The notes under the pieces: generated by a model
The model's database searches: none
What the model saw: only the letters and a program-made list of their open reading frames with translations
What the model was told of the DNA's origin: nothing
Made by a program: the position numbers and the translations under genes
DNA from: Leptospira licerasiae serovar Varillal str. VAR 010
GTDB lineage: Bacteria > Spirochaetota > Leptospiria > Leptospirales > Leptospiraceae
Assembly: GCF_000244755.1 (NCBI RefSeq)
Contig: NZ_AHOO02000011.1
Span: 152,001-216,000, forward strand
Reading direction: 5' to 3'
Length of the DNA stretch: 64,000 bases
Shown: piece after piece, positions 51,399 through 62,314 of the stretch
Numbering within the stretch: position 1 is the stretch's first letter
How the letters are laid out: each line of letters opens with the position of its first letter

Positions 51399-52296
51399 TT
51401 TGTTTCTTTAAAATTGCGTCCCTATCTATACGAGATTTTTCCATGAAGGACTCCCAATGTTTTAGGTCGAGCGGCTTTTCCGGTTTCAACTCCGAAAGAA
51501 GTTTATCCAGTCTATCCTTATAGTCCAAAAGCGCTTTATAGATCTCCTCTTGGTTGGAAGAAAAGATCGGTGACCACATTTTGGGATTAGAACCTGCAAT
51601 CCGGGTCATATCTCTGAATCCCCCGCCTGTCAAAGGTAAAGGAGAATTTTGAGTGAATTCCCTTACGCACTCGTTTTCCCAAACCCAATTTGTCATGAGA
51701 GAGGAGATCAAATGAGGTACATGAGAAACATAGGACAGGATCTTATCATGATCATGTGCAGGAATTTCGGTCGTGGACATTCCTAAAAATTTCCAAAAAC
51801 TTTCTATTTCAGAATATGCTTCGTCGGTCGCACCTTTCGGTCTAGTCAAAATACAAAGTCTGTTTTCGTATAGATCCGCATTTGCGAATTCCAAACCTGA
51901 TTCTTCGGAGCCGCACATTGGGTGAGAAGAAATATATCTATGTTCTACTTTTAGGACCGACTCCACAGCGTGTACGATCTCTTGTTTGGTCGAACCCATA
52001 TCCGTCAAAAGACCTTTAAATCCGGAAGGAAGTTTGGAGATCACTTCCACAGTTGTATTGACCGGAACTCCGAAAACGATCAAGTCGTAGGATTCCCAAT
52101 CAGGAGATTTAGAAAATTCGTCCGAAGTAAAGATCTGATCCGCTGATTTAAGCCGGATTCCCTTCTCCTTACTGGAAGGTGATCCTACCACTCCCACAAT
52201 CTTTGCAGAAGAGTTCTTTTTTCGTAAGGCTAAGGAAAGGGAGGCGCCCATCATTCCCAGGCCGTAAATCAGGATTCTAGAAAAATCGGTCTTCAC
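51379..52296 (-). CDS. tyrA: Prephenate dehydrogenase
   Basis: 305 residues. NAD-binding GLGMMGASL at 13-21, [19 protein letters not shown] (about 125-143), and the helical domain with [17 protein letters not shown]. It makes 4-hydroxyphenylpyruvate for tyrosine. There is no chorismate mutase or ACT domain fused to it. Overlaps pheA by 4 bp (start ATGA-type) and aroA by 20 bp. Confidence 0.93.
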   Translation of the reverse strand: MKTDFSRILIYGLGMMGASLSLALRKKNSSAKIVGVVGSPSSKEKGIRLKSADQIFTSDEFSKSPDWESYDLIVFGVPVNTTVEVISKLPSGFKGLLTDMGSTKQEIVHAVESVLKVEHRYISSHPMCGSEESGLEFANADLYENRLCILTRPKGATDEAYSEIESFWKFLGMSTTEIPAHDHDKILSYVSHVPHLISSLMTNWVWENECVREFTQNSPLPLTGGGFRDMTRIAGSNPKMWSPIFSSNQEEIYKALLDYKDRLDKLLSELKPEKPLDLKHWESFMEKSRIDRDAILKKQNDSKNP

Positions 52297-53384
52297 GGGT
52301 TAGGTGGAGAGATCGGATAAGATCCCAAAATCCTGAGATAGATTGTGTTTTCTTTTAATACGTTCAGGACCTCTTCTATCTGAGGATCCTTTTTATGACC
52401 CAAAAAATCTATGAAGAAGTTATACTCCCAAGAAGTCCTGCGAGTAGGTCTGGATTCCACCTTGGTCATATTGATACCTTTATCAAAGATAGGCTTTAAA
52501 ACTTTATAAAGTGATCCCGGTTTATCCGGAATTGAGAATACGACGGAAGTTTTATCATTCCCAGTAGGAGGACATTGGTTCTTACCGATGATCAAAAATC
52601 TGGTAGTATTGTCCGACATATCCTCGATGGATTCTCGAACAAGATCCAGTCCGTAAATTTCAGCAGCTATCGAAGAAGCTACTGCCGCACATGCTTCCTT
52701 CTTCTCTGCAACAATACTTGCCGCTCTGGAAGTGGAAGGAGTTTCCGAAACTTCTACATGAGGAAGATTTGCAGCGATCCAATTTCTGCACTGAGAGTTT
52801 GCAATTTTAATCCCGTACAAAGTTTTGATCTTAGAAAGATCATGCTCGAATCCTAAAAGATTCAGATGTATCTTAAGGTAAATTTCGGAATAAATATTTA
52901 GATCGGAAACTAAGAACTGATCCAAAGTGGAGTTCACGAGTCCTTCGGAGGAATTTTCCACAGGAACAACTCCGTAATCCGCCTTGTCAGTTTCCACCGC
53001 ACGGAACACTTCCGGAATAGAAGGAAATTCATTTGCCTCTACGGAAGTTCCAAATCTTGCACGGACCGCTTGGTGAGAAAAAGATCCTTCCGGCCCGAGA
53101 TAACCGATCTTTAAACCCTTTTCCACGGAGAAGGAGCCTGACATGATCTCTCTATAAATTGCAATGAGCACCTTGTCAGGGAGTGGGCCCGCATTCAGTC
53201 CAAGGATTTTTTCGTAAACGTCCTTTTCTCTGTCAGGGCGATAGATCGGTTCGTTGTTTTCTCTTTTGATCTCTCCGATCTCGGATGCGATCTCCGCTCT
53301 GGCCTGGATAGCCTTTACGATTTCTTTGTCCAGGGAATCGATCTTGTCCCGGAACTCTTTCAGTTTGTCGTTATTCTTGGCCAT
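52293..53384 (-). CDS. pheA: Chorismate mutase / prephenate dehydratase (P-protein)
   Basis: 363 residues in three parts: chorismate mutase (about 6-90, [20 protein letters not shown]), prephenate dehydratase (about 92-270, [14 protein letters not shown] and the TTRFLIIGK end) and a C-terminal ACT domain (about 283-358, [17 protein letters not shown] and ESRPTR), which binds phenylalanine for feedback. Overlaps scpB by 14 bp, so translation is coupled. Confidence 0.95.
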   Translation of the reverse strand: MAKNNDKLKEFRDKIDSLDKEIVKAIQARAEIASEIGEIKRENNEPIYRPDREKDVYEKILGLNAGPLPDKVLIAIYREIMSGSFSVEKGLKIGYLGPEGSFSHQAVRARFGTSVEANEFPSIPEVFRAVETDKADYGVVPVENSSEGLVNSTLDQFLVSDLNIYSEIYLKIHLNLLGFEHDLSKIKTLYGIKIANSQCRNWIAANLPHVEVSETPSTSRAASIVAEKKEACAAVASSIAAEIYGLDLVRESIEDMSDNTTRFLIIGKNQCPPTGNDKTSVVFSIPDKPGSLYKVLKPIFDKGINMTKVESRPTRRTSWEYNFFIDFLGHKKDPQIEEVLNVLKENTIYLRILGSYPISPPNP

Positions 53385-53940
53385 TCTCTATCAAATCATC
53401 CAGGTTTTCGAATTTTAATTCCTTCACTTCCACAGGGGCAGGTAAATCGGTCAGTTTATTTAATCCGAAATGTATCAAAAAGTCCTTAGTGGTCCCGTAT
53501 AAGGCAGGTCTTCCCGGAACTTCTTTATTACCGACCGGTTTAACCAGTTTTTTGGAAATGAGAGAAGTTACCATAGCGCGAGAAGAAACCCCGCGAATAT
53601 CGTCAATTTCAGATAAAGTGATCGGCTGTTTATAAGCGATGATCGCTAAAGTATCCAAACTGGAACGGGAAAGTTGTTCTCTCTTCTTCTCTTTGAAGAG
53701 CCTTGCTAAAATTTCGGAATATTTTTCGTTCGTAGAAAATTGATAGGCGCCTGCTATCTCTCTAAGAACGAAACCTCCATCCTTCTCTTGGTAATCCAAG
53801 ATCAACTCGTCCAATATATCACGAGCTTCCTGTTTTTCGCAGTCTATGGATTTTGCGATACTGGCTAGTTTAAGCGGTTCTCCGGAAAGGAAAAGCAGCG
53901 CTTCTATCAGTCCTTTTAAGCCGGCTTTGTCGCGTTCCAC
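53371..53940 (-). CDS. scpB: Segregation and condensation protein B
   Basis: 189 residues with two winged-helix domains. LIEALLFLSGEPLKLASIA at the start, then LDTLAIIAYKQPITLSEIDDIRG and GRPALYGTTKDFLIHFGL are the ScpB signatures. It works with ScpA and SMC in chromosome condensation. Overlaps scpA by 25 bp and pheA by 14 bp. Confidence 0.95.
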   Translation of the reverse strand: MERDKAGLKGLIEALLFLSGEPLKLASIAKSIDCEKQEARDILDELILDYQEKDGGFVLREIAGAYQFSTNEKYSEILARLFKEKKREQLSRSSLDTLAIIAYKQPITLSEIDDIRGVSSRAMVTSLISKKLVKPVGNKEVPGRPALYGTTKDFLIHFGLNKLTDLPAPVEVKELKFENLDDLIENGQE

Positions 53941-54692
53941 GGTTCTCCTACCAAGAATATACGAATTTCGCCGAATGTACGATGCTGGCGGATGGATACG
54001 ATTCTCTGTTTGCAGAGCTCCAACATTGCCAGAAAGACGGCTACTATCTCGGCTTTCTCGGGCTTGACCGTAGAAAACAATTCTTCAAAGGAGATATCCG
54101 AACGTTCGACGAGCAGTTCGGAAATGGTACCCATCTTTTCCTCGACAGAATACCGGTGGGGCGCGGTAAGTAAAGCGGGAATCTCGCCTTCGTCTTCCCG
54201 TTTTTCCAAGATCTCGTTAAATGCGGAAATCAGATCTAAAAGGCTTAGATCCAGCCAGGATTCTGACTCGTCTATGACCTGATTGGTCTCTCTGGAGAAT
54301 ACTCCTGCTTGGACCTTATCCACATCCCCCATTCTTTGGGCGGTTAATTGGAATTTTTTATGTTCTAAAAGTTTTTCGACCAGTTCGGGTGGAAGAGGAG
54401 GATCATAATCTTCTTCTTCGAAACCGGGATCGGGTAATAATGCTTTAGATTTGAGATAAACTAAATTAGCGGCCATAAGAGCGTATTCCGCTCCCATGTC
54501 TATATGAATACTTGCAGAAATCTTAATGAAGTTTAGAAAGTCTTGGGTGATTTGAGAAAGGGATACTTCAAATATATCCACCTTATAACTTTCGATAAGA
54601 GACCAGAGAAGACTCAAAGGTCCCTCCGTAATACCACCTTCGGAATTGTTCCACTGAACTACGAAGGATTGTGTGGTGTTTTCTCTCTCCAT
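53916..54692 (-). CDS. scpA: Segregation and condensation protein A
   Basis: 258 residues, a kleisin. N-terminal EGPLSLLWSLIESYKVDIFEVSLSQITQDFLNFI, which in other ScpA reads EGPLDLLLHLI, and AAEYLVMAA-like AEYALMAANLVYLKSKALLP. The C-terminal winged helix (about 190-250) binds SMC. It follows cheY by 5 bp, joining segregation to the chemotaxis cluster. Confidence 0.94.
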   Translation of the reverse strand: MERENTTQSFVVQWNNSEGGITEGPLSLLWSLIESYKVDIFEVSLSQITQDFLNFIKISASIHIDMGAEYALMAANLVYLKSKALLPDPGFEEEDYDPPLPPELVEKLLEHKKFQLTAQRMGDVDKVQAGVFSRETNQVIDESESWLDLSLLDLISAFNEILEKREDEGEIPALLTAPHRYSVEEKMGTISELLVERSDISFEELFSTVKPEKAEIVAVFLAMLELCKQRIVSIRQHRTFGEIRIFLVGEPWNATKPA

Positions 54693-54697
54693 CTCTT

Positions 54698-55060
54698 TTA
54701 GGAATTCAGTGCTTTTTCCGCCGCCTGTTGCAATCTTTCAGGCGAGAAAGGTTTTACTACGAAATCCTTCACTCCCATCTTGATCGCTTTCGCAAGAAGT
54801 TCTTCCTGACCAAGAGCAGTTACCATGATGATACGTGCTTTCGGATCTAATTTAAAAATTTCCTGGGCTGCTTCGATCCCGTCTTTTTCTCTCATGGTAA
54901 TATCCATGGTGACTAGGTCCGGCTTGATCGCTTTGTACTGATCAACAGCGATATTTCCGTTTTCGGCCTCGCCGACGATCTCATGCCCTCCGGCGACGAG
55001 TGCGTCCTTCACCATGGTCCTCATGAATTTTGCATCGTCTACTACGAGAATTCTGGCCAT
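54698..55060 (-). CDS. cheY: Chemotaxis response regulator CheY
   Basis: 120 residues, a single receiver domain. Acidic pocket VDDAKFMR (D7-D8), phospho-acceptor aspartate in TMDITMREKDG (about D53), threonine in VTALG and lysine in VKPF (about K103). It should bind the flagellar switch when phosphorylated by CheA. Placed 4 bp after cheB, clearly in the chemotaxis operon. Confidence 0.92.
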   Translation of the reverse strand: MARILVVDDAKFMRTMVKDALVAGGHEIVGEAENGNIAVDQYKAIKPDLVTMDITMREKDGIEAAQEIFKLDPKARIIMVTALGQEELLAKAIKMGVKDFVVKPFSPERLQQAAEKALNS

Positions 55061-55064
55061 AATT

Positions 55065-56147
55065 TTAGTTTCCCCTTTCTTTAAGAATGGAAAGTATCCT
55101 TGATGTTATTGCGCTTACTGGTTCTACGAACTGAACTCCACCCATTTCAATGGCTTGGCGATTCATTCCGAAGATCACGGAGCTGTCCTCGTCTTGGGCA
55201 ATAGTAGAAGCTCCAGTCTCTCTCATTCTGAGAGTCGCTGCCGCTCCATCCTTACCCATGCCGGTCATAATTACACCGACTAAGGCGCTCCCGTATTCCC
55301 GGATTGCGCTGTCGAATAAAACTTCGACTGAGGGCCTGTGTCCATTTACCAGTGCTTCCCTACCTAAGGCAATCCATTTACGTCCTGCCTTAGATTCGAT
55401 CTTCAAATGTGCATCACCCGGCGCTACGTAACCTGTTCCGGGACGAACTTCTTCTCCGTCCTCGGCTTCCTTTACTGTAATTTTAGAGTGATCGTTTAAA
55501 CGAGAAGCGAAAGCTTTCGTAAAACCCACAGGCATATGTTGTACGACGAAAATTGGTAGATGAAAATTCTCCGGAAAATCAGAAAAAACTGTCTGTAACG
55601 CTTTCGGACCGCCGGTAGACGTTCCGATACAAACTGCTTCCACGGCTTTTTTTTCATCTTTGAAAATTTTACTTTTGACCGTATCTACGATTTTTTTGGG
55701 ATCAAGCCCCACATGACTTGGTCTTAAGCTATCGAAATAAGCGAGTATTCTATTTTTAAGAACTGTTCCAATTTCTTCCGGATTGAATTGATTACTGGAA
55801 GAAGGTTTCGGAACGAAATCAATGGCTCCGTATTCCAATGCTTTGAAAGTTGCATCCGCTCCGTGTTGTGTCAAAACGGAAAGCATCATTACCGGAATAC
55901 CCAATTTTCGTTTCTGAAGTTCTTGTAGCGCGGAAAGGCCATCCATCACTGGCATCTCCACATCTAAAATGACAATATCAGGCCTAAGTTTTGTAGCGAG
56001 TTCAATACAATCCACTCCGGTTTTACCGGTAGCTATAACTTGGATCCTAGTTTCCTTTTGGATTTGGTCCGAAATAATATTTCTCACCAAAAGAGAGTCG
56101 TCTATGATCACGACCCGAATCGACCCGTTCGCGGGAGTTCCTACCAC
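55065..56147 (-). CDS. cheB: Protein-glutamate methylesterase CheB
   Basis: 360 residues. Receiver domain 12-130 ([20 protein letters not shown]), linker, then methylesterase (about 165-355) with the catalytic serine in [12 protein letters not shown], histidine in [10 protein letters not shown] and aspartate in GMGKDGA. It demethylates and deamidates chemoreceptors for adaptation. The partner CheR is not in the window. Lies 16 bp after cheA. Confidence 0.95.
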   Translation of the reverse strand: MVGTPANGSIRVVIIDDSLLVRNIISDQIQKETRIQVIATGKTGVDCIELATKLRPDIVILDVEMPVMDGLSALQELQKRKLGIPVMMLSVLTQHGADATFKALEYGAIDFVPKPSSSNQFNPEEIGTVLKNRILAYFDSLRPSHVGLDPKKIVDTVKSKIFKDEKKAVEAVCIGTSTGGPKALQTVFSDFPENFHLPIFVVQHMPVGFTKAFASRLNDHSKITVKEAEDGEEVRPGTGYVAPGDAHLKIESKAGRKWIALGREALVNGHRPSVEVLFDSAIREYGSALVGVIMTGMGKDGAAATLRMRETGASTIAQDEDSSVIFGMNRQAIEMGGVQFVEPVSAITSRILSILKERGN

Positions 56148-56163
56148 GACAAAATCCTAGTGT

Positions 56164-59100
56164 CTAAAATTTCGGAAGTAAATCCATGAGTTCATCGAAA
56201 TCCGGAAGGAATAAAAGTACTCCTAACAGGTTGTTTCCCTCATGATTAAATTCAGTGAGCATACTTAAGAACTTAGTTCTTTCCGGCTTAACTACATCCA
56301 AAACTTCCAGGAAGGTTCCTTCCACAAGTTCCGGAACATCCGGCATTACACCCACTTTTGCTTTATTGGAAATAGAGTTTAAAACGGAGGCACAAACTAT
56401 GTTTGCGATCTCTGATAAAACACTCTTAGTATCGTCGTCCAGAGTATCACCGCTTGGATTAGAATCCAAAAGTTCTCTGGCCAAATTTTTGGCATTCTCC
56501 CTAGAGAACATCATTAACATGTTCCCATTCAGATCTCCGGTCATTCTGACCTTCATTCCGTAGAATTTATCGTCGGAGAAACGAATCTCGGAAGCTAAAC
56601 CTTCCTTATCATTCATGATAATTTCAGGAATAAACAGATCCACATTCCGATTCAAGATCTGAGAAAGTACCATACCGGCATTCATCATACCGGTGTTAAC
56701 TACAGATTCGATCTTCTTGATCTGTTCTTTGCTAAGGTTTCCGGTAAATTCCTTGGAGTGAGAAACAGCCATCATTCTCTGTTTTTTCTGTTCCAAGAAA
56801 CCTTCGATGATATGGTCCGCTCTTTTTCTTTCTTCGTCGGAAACCGGAGAATCGGAGATCAATTCGTTGATATGAGATCTGTATGCTTCTTCCATTCCCT
56901 CTTTTTTAGCCGCTGGCCTTTCCAAAACCGCAGTGTTGGAAGAAAGTTCGGAAGGACTTTCCGTAGAGGTAATCAATTTATCCTCGGAAGAACGGATCTC
57001 CATTGTCGTCTTGATCGGAGCGGAAGAAATTTCTCTTTCCAATTCTTCTTTCGCTACGATTACCTTTTTAGATTCTTCCGATTTTTTACGTTCGCTCTTC
57101 TTGCGACGTTCTCTTTCCCTAGTAGTGATCTCATGTAGTTTGTGATTATAAACGTTAGTAGGGTTGGAAGTTTTTTGGATATACATCTCTTCTTCCGTTT
57201 CGATGGTACGAATCGTGCTGATACGTTTCATCGTTTCCAAATGATAGTTTACGTATCTTGCATTCTCTTCCAACTCTGCGGCAAATTCCACAAGTCCGGC
57301 AATATCTAAAACCATGATAATGGTTCCGTCCCCCATGATGGAGGCTCCGGTTAGTCCCTTGATATTTTTGAAATTTTTCTCCAAGGATTTGATGACTGTT
57401 TCGTGTTTTCCTACGAGTTCGTCGACCATGAAGCCTAACTTACGGCCCTTGTATTGAACGATAACGACTGGGAATTCCTCTCTATCGGTTTTATCCTGAA
57501 GTCCCAAAATACGATTCAATCTGTAGATCGGAAGAACCTCTCCTCTCAAATTGATGATCTCGTTCCCTTCTAGAGTAGTGATCTGTTCGTTGTTTACCTT
57601 TATAGTCTCGTTCACTTCCGAAAGTGGGAAAGCGTAAACTTCTTCTTCCATTACGATCAAGATAGAAGGAATAATAGCTAGTGCTTGAGGGAATGATAAA
57701 ACGAAGGAAGTTCCCGATCCTTTCTGAGACTGGATCAGGATTTTACCTTTGAATTCCTGGATGAGGCTGTTCACCACACTCATCCCCACCCCGCGACCGG
57801 ATATATCGGTGATTTTGTCAGCAGTGGAAAAGCCGGGTGCGAAAATGAACTGATAAATATCACTTTCTTCTAAAGCAAGAGCGTCCGTTTCGGTAACGAG
57901 TCCTTTCTCTATCGCTTTTTTACGTATCTTCTCCAAATCCAATCCGCGACCATCGTCACGGATCTCCACCATAATATTACTACCACCTTGGTAAGCATTC
58001 AGTTCTACGATCCCTGTTTCAGGTTTGCCGAACCTTTTTCTTTCTTCAGGAGATTCGATACCGTGATCCACTGAATTTCGTATCAAGTGGAGAAGCGGTT
58101 CTCCTAACGCATCGATCACTTTTTTGTCCAACTCGGTGGACTCTCCATTCAATACCAGATCCACAGTTTTTCCGGTTTCCAAAGAAAGGTCTCGGACCAA
58201 ACGAGAGAATCGGCGGAAGACGGTAGAAATAGGGACCATCCGGATATTCATGATACCGGACTGGAGTTCCTTAGAGATACGATTGATAAGATCGATACGA
58301 CCTTTAAGTTCGTTGAATAACTGATCGTCTCCGAATGTACGGAGAAGGTCGTCGTAAATTTTCTGGAAGCCTGAGTTAGTAATCACAAGCTCGCCCACGT
58401 TGTTCATGAGCTGATCCAATTTGTCGGAGGAAACTTTAATACTTTTTAAAGTAACTTTCGCCTCGCTACCTCTCTCTTCCTCGTCTAGTTGATAGGAAGA
58501 AGAAACTCCGGATTCTAAATATCCGCTAAGTTTATATTCTTGGATCATGAGGTTTTCTACCATATCTACGTTAGCAGCTTTGGTAAGTTCCTCTTGAGAT
58601 TCAGAGCTTACGATCAGTATGGAAAGATACGGAGCTTCTGTTCCGTTCTCCAATTCTTCCGCGCTTGGCTGAGTACGGAAAACCTGTCCTAAGTTTTTCA
58701 GATTTTGAACAATCAGAGTATAACGTAGGCCTTTCATCGGAGAATCTTTTTTGAGTCCTACTTTTAGGAGCCAAGATTTTCCGGAACCGTTACGAAGGAT
58801 CTCTTCTAATTCTTTTTGGTCATCCGCATCCAGATCGACTCCGTTGCCGGGAAGTTCTTCTTGTTTAACAACCTGCGCAGAGGATTGTGAAATGGATTTA
58901 CCTCCGGCGTTTGGAGCAGGAGCTACATCCGGATTTTTTTCGTATGCTTCCAGTCTTTGGATCATATCCGTATAAGGGGTATCCACTTTTTTTCCGGCAG
59001 CAACGTTCACGATCACGTTTTTGATCAGATCGAAACATTGGAATAGTAAATTTACAAGGGATAGATTAACTGCAAGTTTTCCATCTCGGATACTTTGGAG

Positions 59101-59316
59101 AAGGTTCTCCATCTTATGAGCAAGATCGGAAAGATTGTACAAACCGACGAAAGCGGCGGAACTTTTTAAAGAGTGAGCCGCACGAAAAATATCATTGATA
59201 GTTTGAGGATTAGATTGGTCCTTTTCCAGTTTTAGAAGGTTCGCATTTAGCTCTTCTATCTGGTCCTCGGACTCTTCCAAAAAGAGTTCTGTGTATTCGC
59301 CAAGTACTCCTGCCAT
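56164..59316 (-). CDS. cheA: Chemotaxis histidine kinase CheA fused to a CheC/CheX-like phosphatase domain
   Basis: 1050 residues, much longer than usual CheA. Domain order: HPt (about 5-105; FRAAHSLKSS with H48), a mixed domain at about 165-275 in the place of P2, dimerisation P3 (about 285-350), ATPase P4 (NSVDHGIESPEERKRFGKPE and DISGRGVGMSVV), CheW-like P5 (about 545-680), a charged linker (about 710-850), and a C-terminal domain of about 180 residues. The last has ESVVNTGMMNAGMVLS, a degenerate first site, and SVLSEIAN-(22)-P at 965-995, the D/S-x3-E-x2-N-x22-P phosphatase motif of CheC. Kinase and CheY-P phosphatase thus appear joined. Confidence 0.88.
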   Translation of the reverse strand: MAGVLGEYTELFLEESEDQIEELNANLLKLEKDQSNPQTINDIFRAAHSLKSSAAFVGLYNLSDLAHKMENLLQSIRDGKLAVNLSLVNLLFQCFDLIKNVIVNVAAGKKVDTPYTDMIQRLEAYEKNPDVAPAPNAGGKSISQSSAQVVKQEELPGNGVDLDADDQKELEEILRNGSGKSWLLKVGLKKDSPMKGLRYTLIVQNLKNLGQVFRTQPSAEELENGTEAPYLSILIVSSESQEELTKAANVDMVENLMIQEYKLSGYLESGVSSSYQLDEEERGSEAKVTLKSIKVSSDKLDQLMNNVGELVITNSGFQKIYDDLLRTFGDDQLFNELKGRIDLINRISKELQSGIMNIRMVPISTVFRRFSRLVRDLSLETGKTVDLVLNGESTELDKKVIDALGEPLLHLIRNSVDHGIESPEERKRFGKPETGIVELNAYQGGSNIMVEIRDDGRGLDLEKIRKKAIEKGLVTETDALALEESDIYQFIFAPGFSTADKITDISGRGVGMSVVNSLIQEFKGKILIQSQKGSGTSFVLSFPQALAIIPSILIVMEEEVYAFPLSEVNETIKVNNEQITTLEGNEIINLRGEVLPIYRLNRILGLQDKTDREEFPVVIVQYKGRKLGFMVDELVGKHETVIKSLEKNFKNIKGLTGASIMGDGTIIMVLDIAGLVEFAAELEENARYVNYHLETMKRISTIRTIETEEEMYIQKTSNPTNVYNHKLHEITTRERERRKKSERKKSEESKKVIVAKEELEREISSAPIKTTMEIRSSEDKLITSTESPSELSSNTAVLERPAAKKEGMEEAYRSHINELISDSPVSDEERKRADHIIEGFLEQKKQRMMAVSHSKEFTGNLSKEQIKKIESVVNTGMMNAGMVLSQILNRNVDLFIPEIIMNDKEGLASEIRFSDDKFYGMKVRMTGDLNGNMLMMFSRENAKNLARELLDSNPSGDTLDDDTKSVLSEIANIVCASVLNSISNKAKVGVMPDVPELVEGTFLEVLDVVKPERTKFLSMLTEFNHEGNNLLGVLLFLPDFDELMDLLPKF

Positions 59317-59811
59317 TTACGCTTCCTCCCCGGCGTAATCCATCACCTTGGTAAGATTCAAGTTCAGGATCAGAGAGTCTTCGAATTGGCTGACTGATTC
59401 TATTAGTTCGCTATAATTTACGCTCAGGTCTTCGTCCGCTTGGCTGACCTTGTCTTTGCGGATCTTGACCACTTGTTTTACTGAGTCAACTAAGACCCCT
59501 GCCCTTTTTTCTCCGTTAACAACAACGATAATCCGAGTGGAAGGAAGAATATCACAAAAACCTAAACCGAATAGTTCCTTCAGATCCATGATAGGAATGA
59601 TCTCGCCTCTCAAGTTGATTACCCCTAATATAAAACCTTCTACATTAGGGATTCTTGTGATAGGCACCGGCTTAAGTATCTCGTGGATGTATAGAATATC
59701 GATCCCGAAAATTTCCTTATCTACTTCGAACGTGAGAAATTCCTGGATAGATTCTAGATCTTTCTCTTCTTGGTTTAGTTCCGCGTGGTTGTTTTTATCG
59801 ATGGTTTTCAC
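59317..59811 (-). CDS. cheW: Chemotaxis coupling protein CheW
   Basis: 164 residues, one CheW SH3-like double barrel. FLTFEVDKEIFGIDILYIHEI, ITRIPNVEGFILGVINLRGEIIPIMDL, and ILPSTRIIVV are typical. It bridges chemoreceptors to CheA. The first 25 residues are variable. Its stop and the cheA start are next to each other; it is the first gene of the che run, with about 105 bp upstream before the cyclo-ligase gene. Confidence 0.94.
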   Translation of the reverse strand: MKTIDKNNHAELNQEEKDLESIQEFLTFEVDKEIFGIDILYIHEILKPVPITRIPNVEGFILGVINLRGEIIPIMDLKELFGLGFCDILPSTRIIVVVNGEKRAGVLVDSVKQVVKIRKDKVSQADEDLSVNYSELIESVSQFEDSLILNLNLTKVMDYAGEEA

Positions 59812-59916
59812 CGGTTCTCCGCCACTTACTCTTTCAGAACGGAAACTTTGGGCATAAGTTTCCGGCTTAGTACATTGTCGACACGGAGCCCCCCGAAAAA
59901 GAAACTCCCTATCGAA

Positions 59917-60504
59917 TTATCCGACTGATTTTTCTCCCTTTTTCCCGGGAAAGCAATGGTTTTTTTTCTCAGTAATCACCGTACCTGCTTTCAGATCATG
60001 GGGTTCTGCGGAAAAATCGCAAGGGTATAGGTTCTCAAAAGAAAGGCCAATCATTTTTTCGGAAACTATATCCTTTAGAGAACGATCATAAAAACCTTTT
60101 CCTCTTCCGAGCCTTGCCCCTTCCTCATTCCAGCCCAGGGCGGGAATTAATATCCAATCCGCATCTTCCGGTTGGACGAGTCTTTGTCCTGTCGGTTCTA
60201 AAATCCCGAACGCTCCAGGGGAAAACCCGGAGCCCAACCTAAATTCCAATCCTGAGTCTGTTACTTTTGGAAAAAATATGTCCAAAATGAAATTTCCTAT
60301 CTGTAAAGAGGAGCCTAACGGTAGAAAAGGAGAAATTTCAAAATCATCAGCAACATAGGAGATGATTTTTAATTGGGTAGAAGATGAGCTATGTCTCAGA
60401 AACTCCAGAAGATTAGAGCGGATCTGTTCTTCTTTTTCTTTCCTGGAAGGAACTCCCAAGATAAGAGATTTACTATTCTTTCTGGCTTCCGATTTAGAAA
60501 CCAA
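59917..60504 (-). CDS. 5-Formyltetrahydrofolate cyclo-ligase
   Basis: 195 residues. It recycles 5-formyl-THF to methenyl-THF with ATP. The signature GRGKGFYDRSL (about 133-143), preceded by PALGWNEEGARLG, is well preserved. It lies 1 bp after zapA. The zapA-cyclo-ligase neighbourhood is common in bacteria, where 6S RNA often sits between; here there is no room for it. Confidence 0.9.
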   Translation of the reverse strand: MVSKSEARKNSKSLILGVPSRKEKEEQIRSNLLEFLRHSSSSTQLKIISYVADDFEISPFLPLGSSLQIGNFILDIFFPKVTDSGLEFRLGSGFSPGAFGILEPTGQRLVQPEDADWILIPALGWNEEGARLGRGKGFYDRSLKDIVSEKMIGLSFENLYPCDFSAEPHDLKAGTVITEKKNHCFPGKKGEKSVG

Positions 60505-60505
60505 A

Positions 60506-60805
60506 TCAAAGATCTCCTATCAAACCTTCTTCCAAGAGAGTGATCAACTTTTTGGTCTTTTCTTCCGCCTCGGGAGAAGAAGGTCCGGATTCTCCGGTTT
60601 GGTTTTTGGATTGCTCCAACTCGTCTGCGAAGTTTAAAGCAGCAAGCACCGCAAGTTTCAATTTTGGTGCGTTAGGCATTCCCAATTGTAACTCACGTAT
60701 TTTTCGGTCCACCAATTCGGCGAGCCTATGGATATACTCCGGATCGGTATCGCCTACTATGGTATAGTCGTCGCCCAGTATACGAGCTTTGACTCTTTCA
60801 CTCAT
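60506..60805 (-). CDS. zapA: Cell division protein ZapA
   Basis: 99 residues. N-terminal globular part ARILGDDYTIVGDTDPEYIHRLAELVDRKIRE and a C-terminal helix LKLAVLAALNFADELEQ, the usual ZapA layout. It bundles FtsZ filaments at midcell. It is 4 bp after an acidic coiled-coil gene that could encode a partner. Confidence 0.88.
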   Translation of the reverse strand: MSERVKARILGDDYTIVGDTDPEYIHRLAELVDRKIRELQLGMPNAPKLKLAVLAALNFADELEQSKNQTGESGPSSPEAEEKTKKLITLLEEGLIGDL

Positions 60806-60809
60806 AAAA

Positions 60810-61490
<681 letters not shown>

Positions 61491-61640
61491 AGTGCGAACC
61501 TCGTTCTCCTTAATAGGAGTGGTTTTTTTATAAAATTACACTTAGGGCGAAATTCCGCCTAAATATTTGAGACCTGCCTATTCGGCAAAATCCATCCCAT
61601 TTTTCATCATTCTCAAAAAGAGAAAAACCTTTTTTTCTAA

Positions 61641-61673
61641 AAACAAAGAAAGCCCGTAGAATTACGGGCTTTT
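61641..61673 (-). terminator. Rho-independent terminator after the infC-rpmI-rplT operon
   Basis: On the minus strand AAAGCCCGTA and TACGGGCTTT pair around ATTC, followed by CTTTGTTTTT. It lies about 50 bp after the rplT stop. The remaining 150 bp toward the acidic coiled-coil gene presumably hold that gene's promoter. Confidence 0.88.
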
Positions 61674-61722
61674 TCAGGCAGAAAGATCCGAAAAACCGGA
61701 GCTTCCTAAGGGCGAATATTGA

Positions 61723-62076
61723 TTACGCCGCTACCTTGATTTTTTCAACTAAGGCGTTGAAAGTTTCTTTGTCGCTAAATGCGAGTTCTGCCAGGGCTTT
61801 TCTATCCAAAGAAATATTGGCTTTTTTCAATCCGTACATGAATTGAGAATAAGAAAGTCCAGCTTCGCGAGCTGCAGCATTGATACGGATGATCCACAGT
61901 TTGCGGAAATCACGTTTTTTTGCTCTTCTGTCTCTGTAAGCCCATTGGCCAGCTTTCATTACCGCGGATTTCGCTGTTCTGTAAAGCTTGGATCTCGCTC
62001 CTCTAAAACCTTTTGCGGTTTTTAGGATTTTTTTACGACGATTCTTGTGTATGGTTCCGTTTGTTGCGCGTGGCAT
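61723..62076 (-). CDS. rplT: 50S ribosomal protein L20
   Basis: 117 residues, standard length. [47 protein letters not shown] and the [20 protein letters not shown] end are textbook L20. It binds 23S rRNA early in assembly and controls its own operon in other bacteria. Overlaps the rpmI stop by one base. Confidence 0.97.
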   Translation of the reverse strand: MPRATNGTIHKNRRKKILKTAKGFRGARSKLYRTAKSAVMKAGQWAYRDRRAKKRDFRKLWIIRINAAAREAGLSYSQFMYGLKKANISLDRKALAELAFSDKETFNALVEKIKVAA

Positions 62077-62279
62077 TATCGAACTCCGTAAGGCATGAGT
62101 CTAACGATTGCTTTCCAATCCGCATCCACTACCAAGGTCATTCCTCTGAGACGACGACGTCTTTTAGGTCCTTTTTTGGTAAGAATGTGACGGGTGTTCA
62201 TACTCTTCCGTTTTATTTTATTATTTTTGGAAAACTTGAACCGTTTTGCTGCGGCTCTATTTGTTTTAAGCTTAGGCAT
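62076..62279 (-). CDS. rpmI: 50S ribosomal protein L35
   Basis: 67 residues, basic. [20 protein letters not shown] at the start and [16 protein letters not shown] near 32-47 are typical L35. It lies between infC and rplT as in most bacteria. Confidence 0.96.
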   Translation of the reverse strand: MPKLKTNRAAAKRFKFSKNNKIKRKSMNTRHILTKKGPKRRRRLRGMTLVVDADWKAIVRLMPYGVR

Positions 62280-62314
62280 TTCCCCTACCTCGATAATTCC
62301 TGGATCTTTATACT

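Noticed and set aside
60500..60510. 6S RNA between zapA and the cyclo-ligase gene
   Set aside because: In many bacteria ssrS lies here, but only 1 bp separates the two genes.
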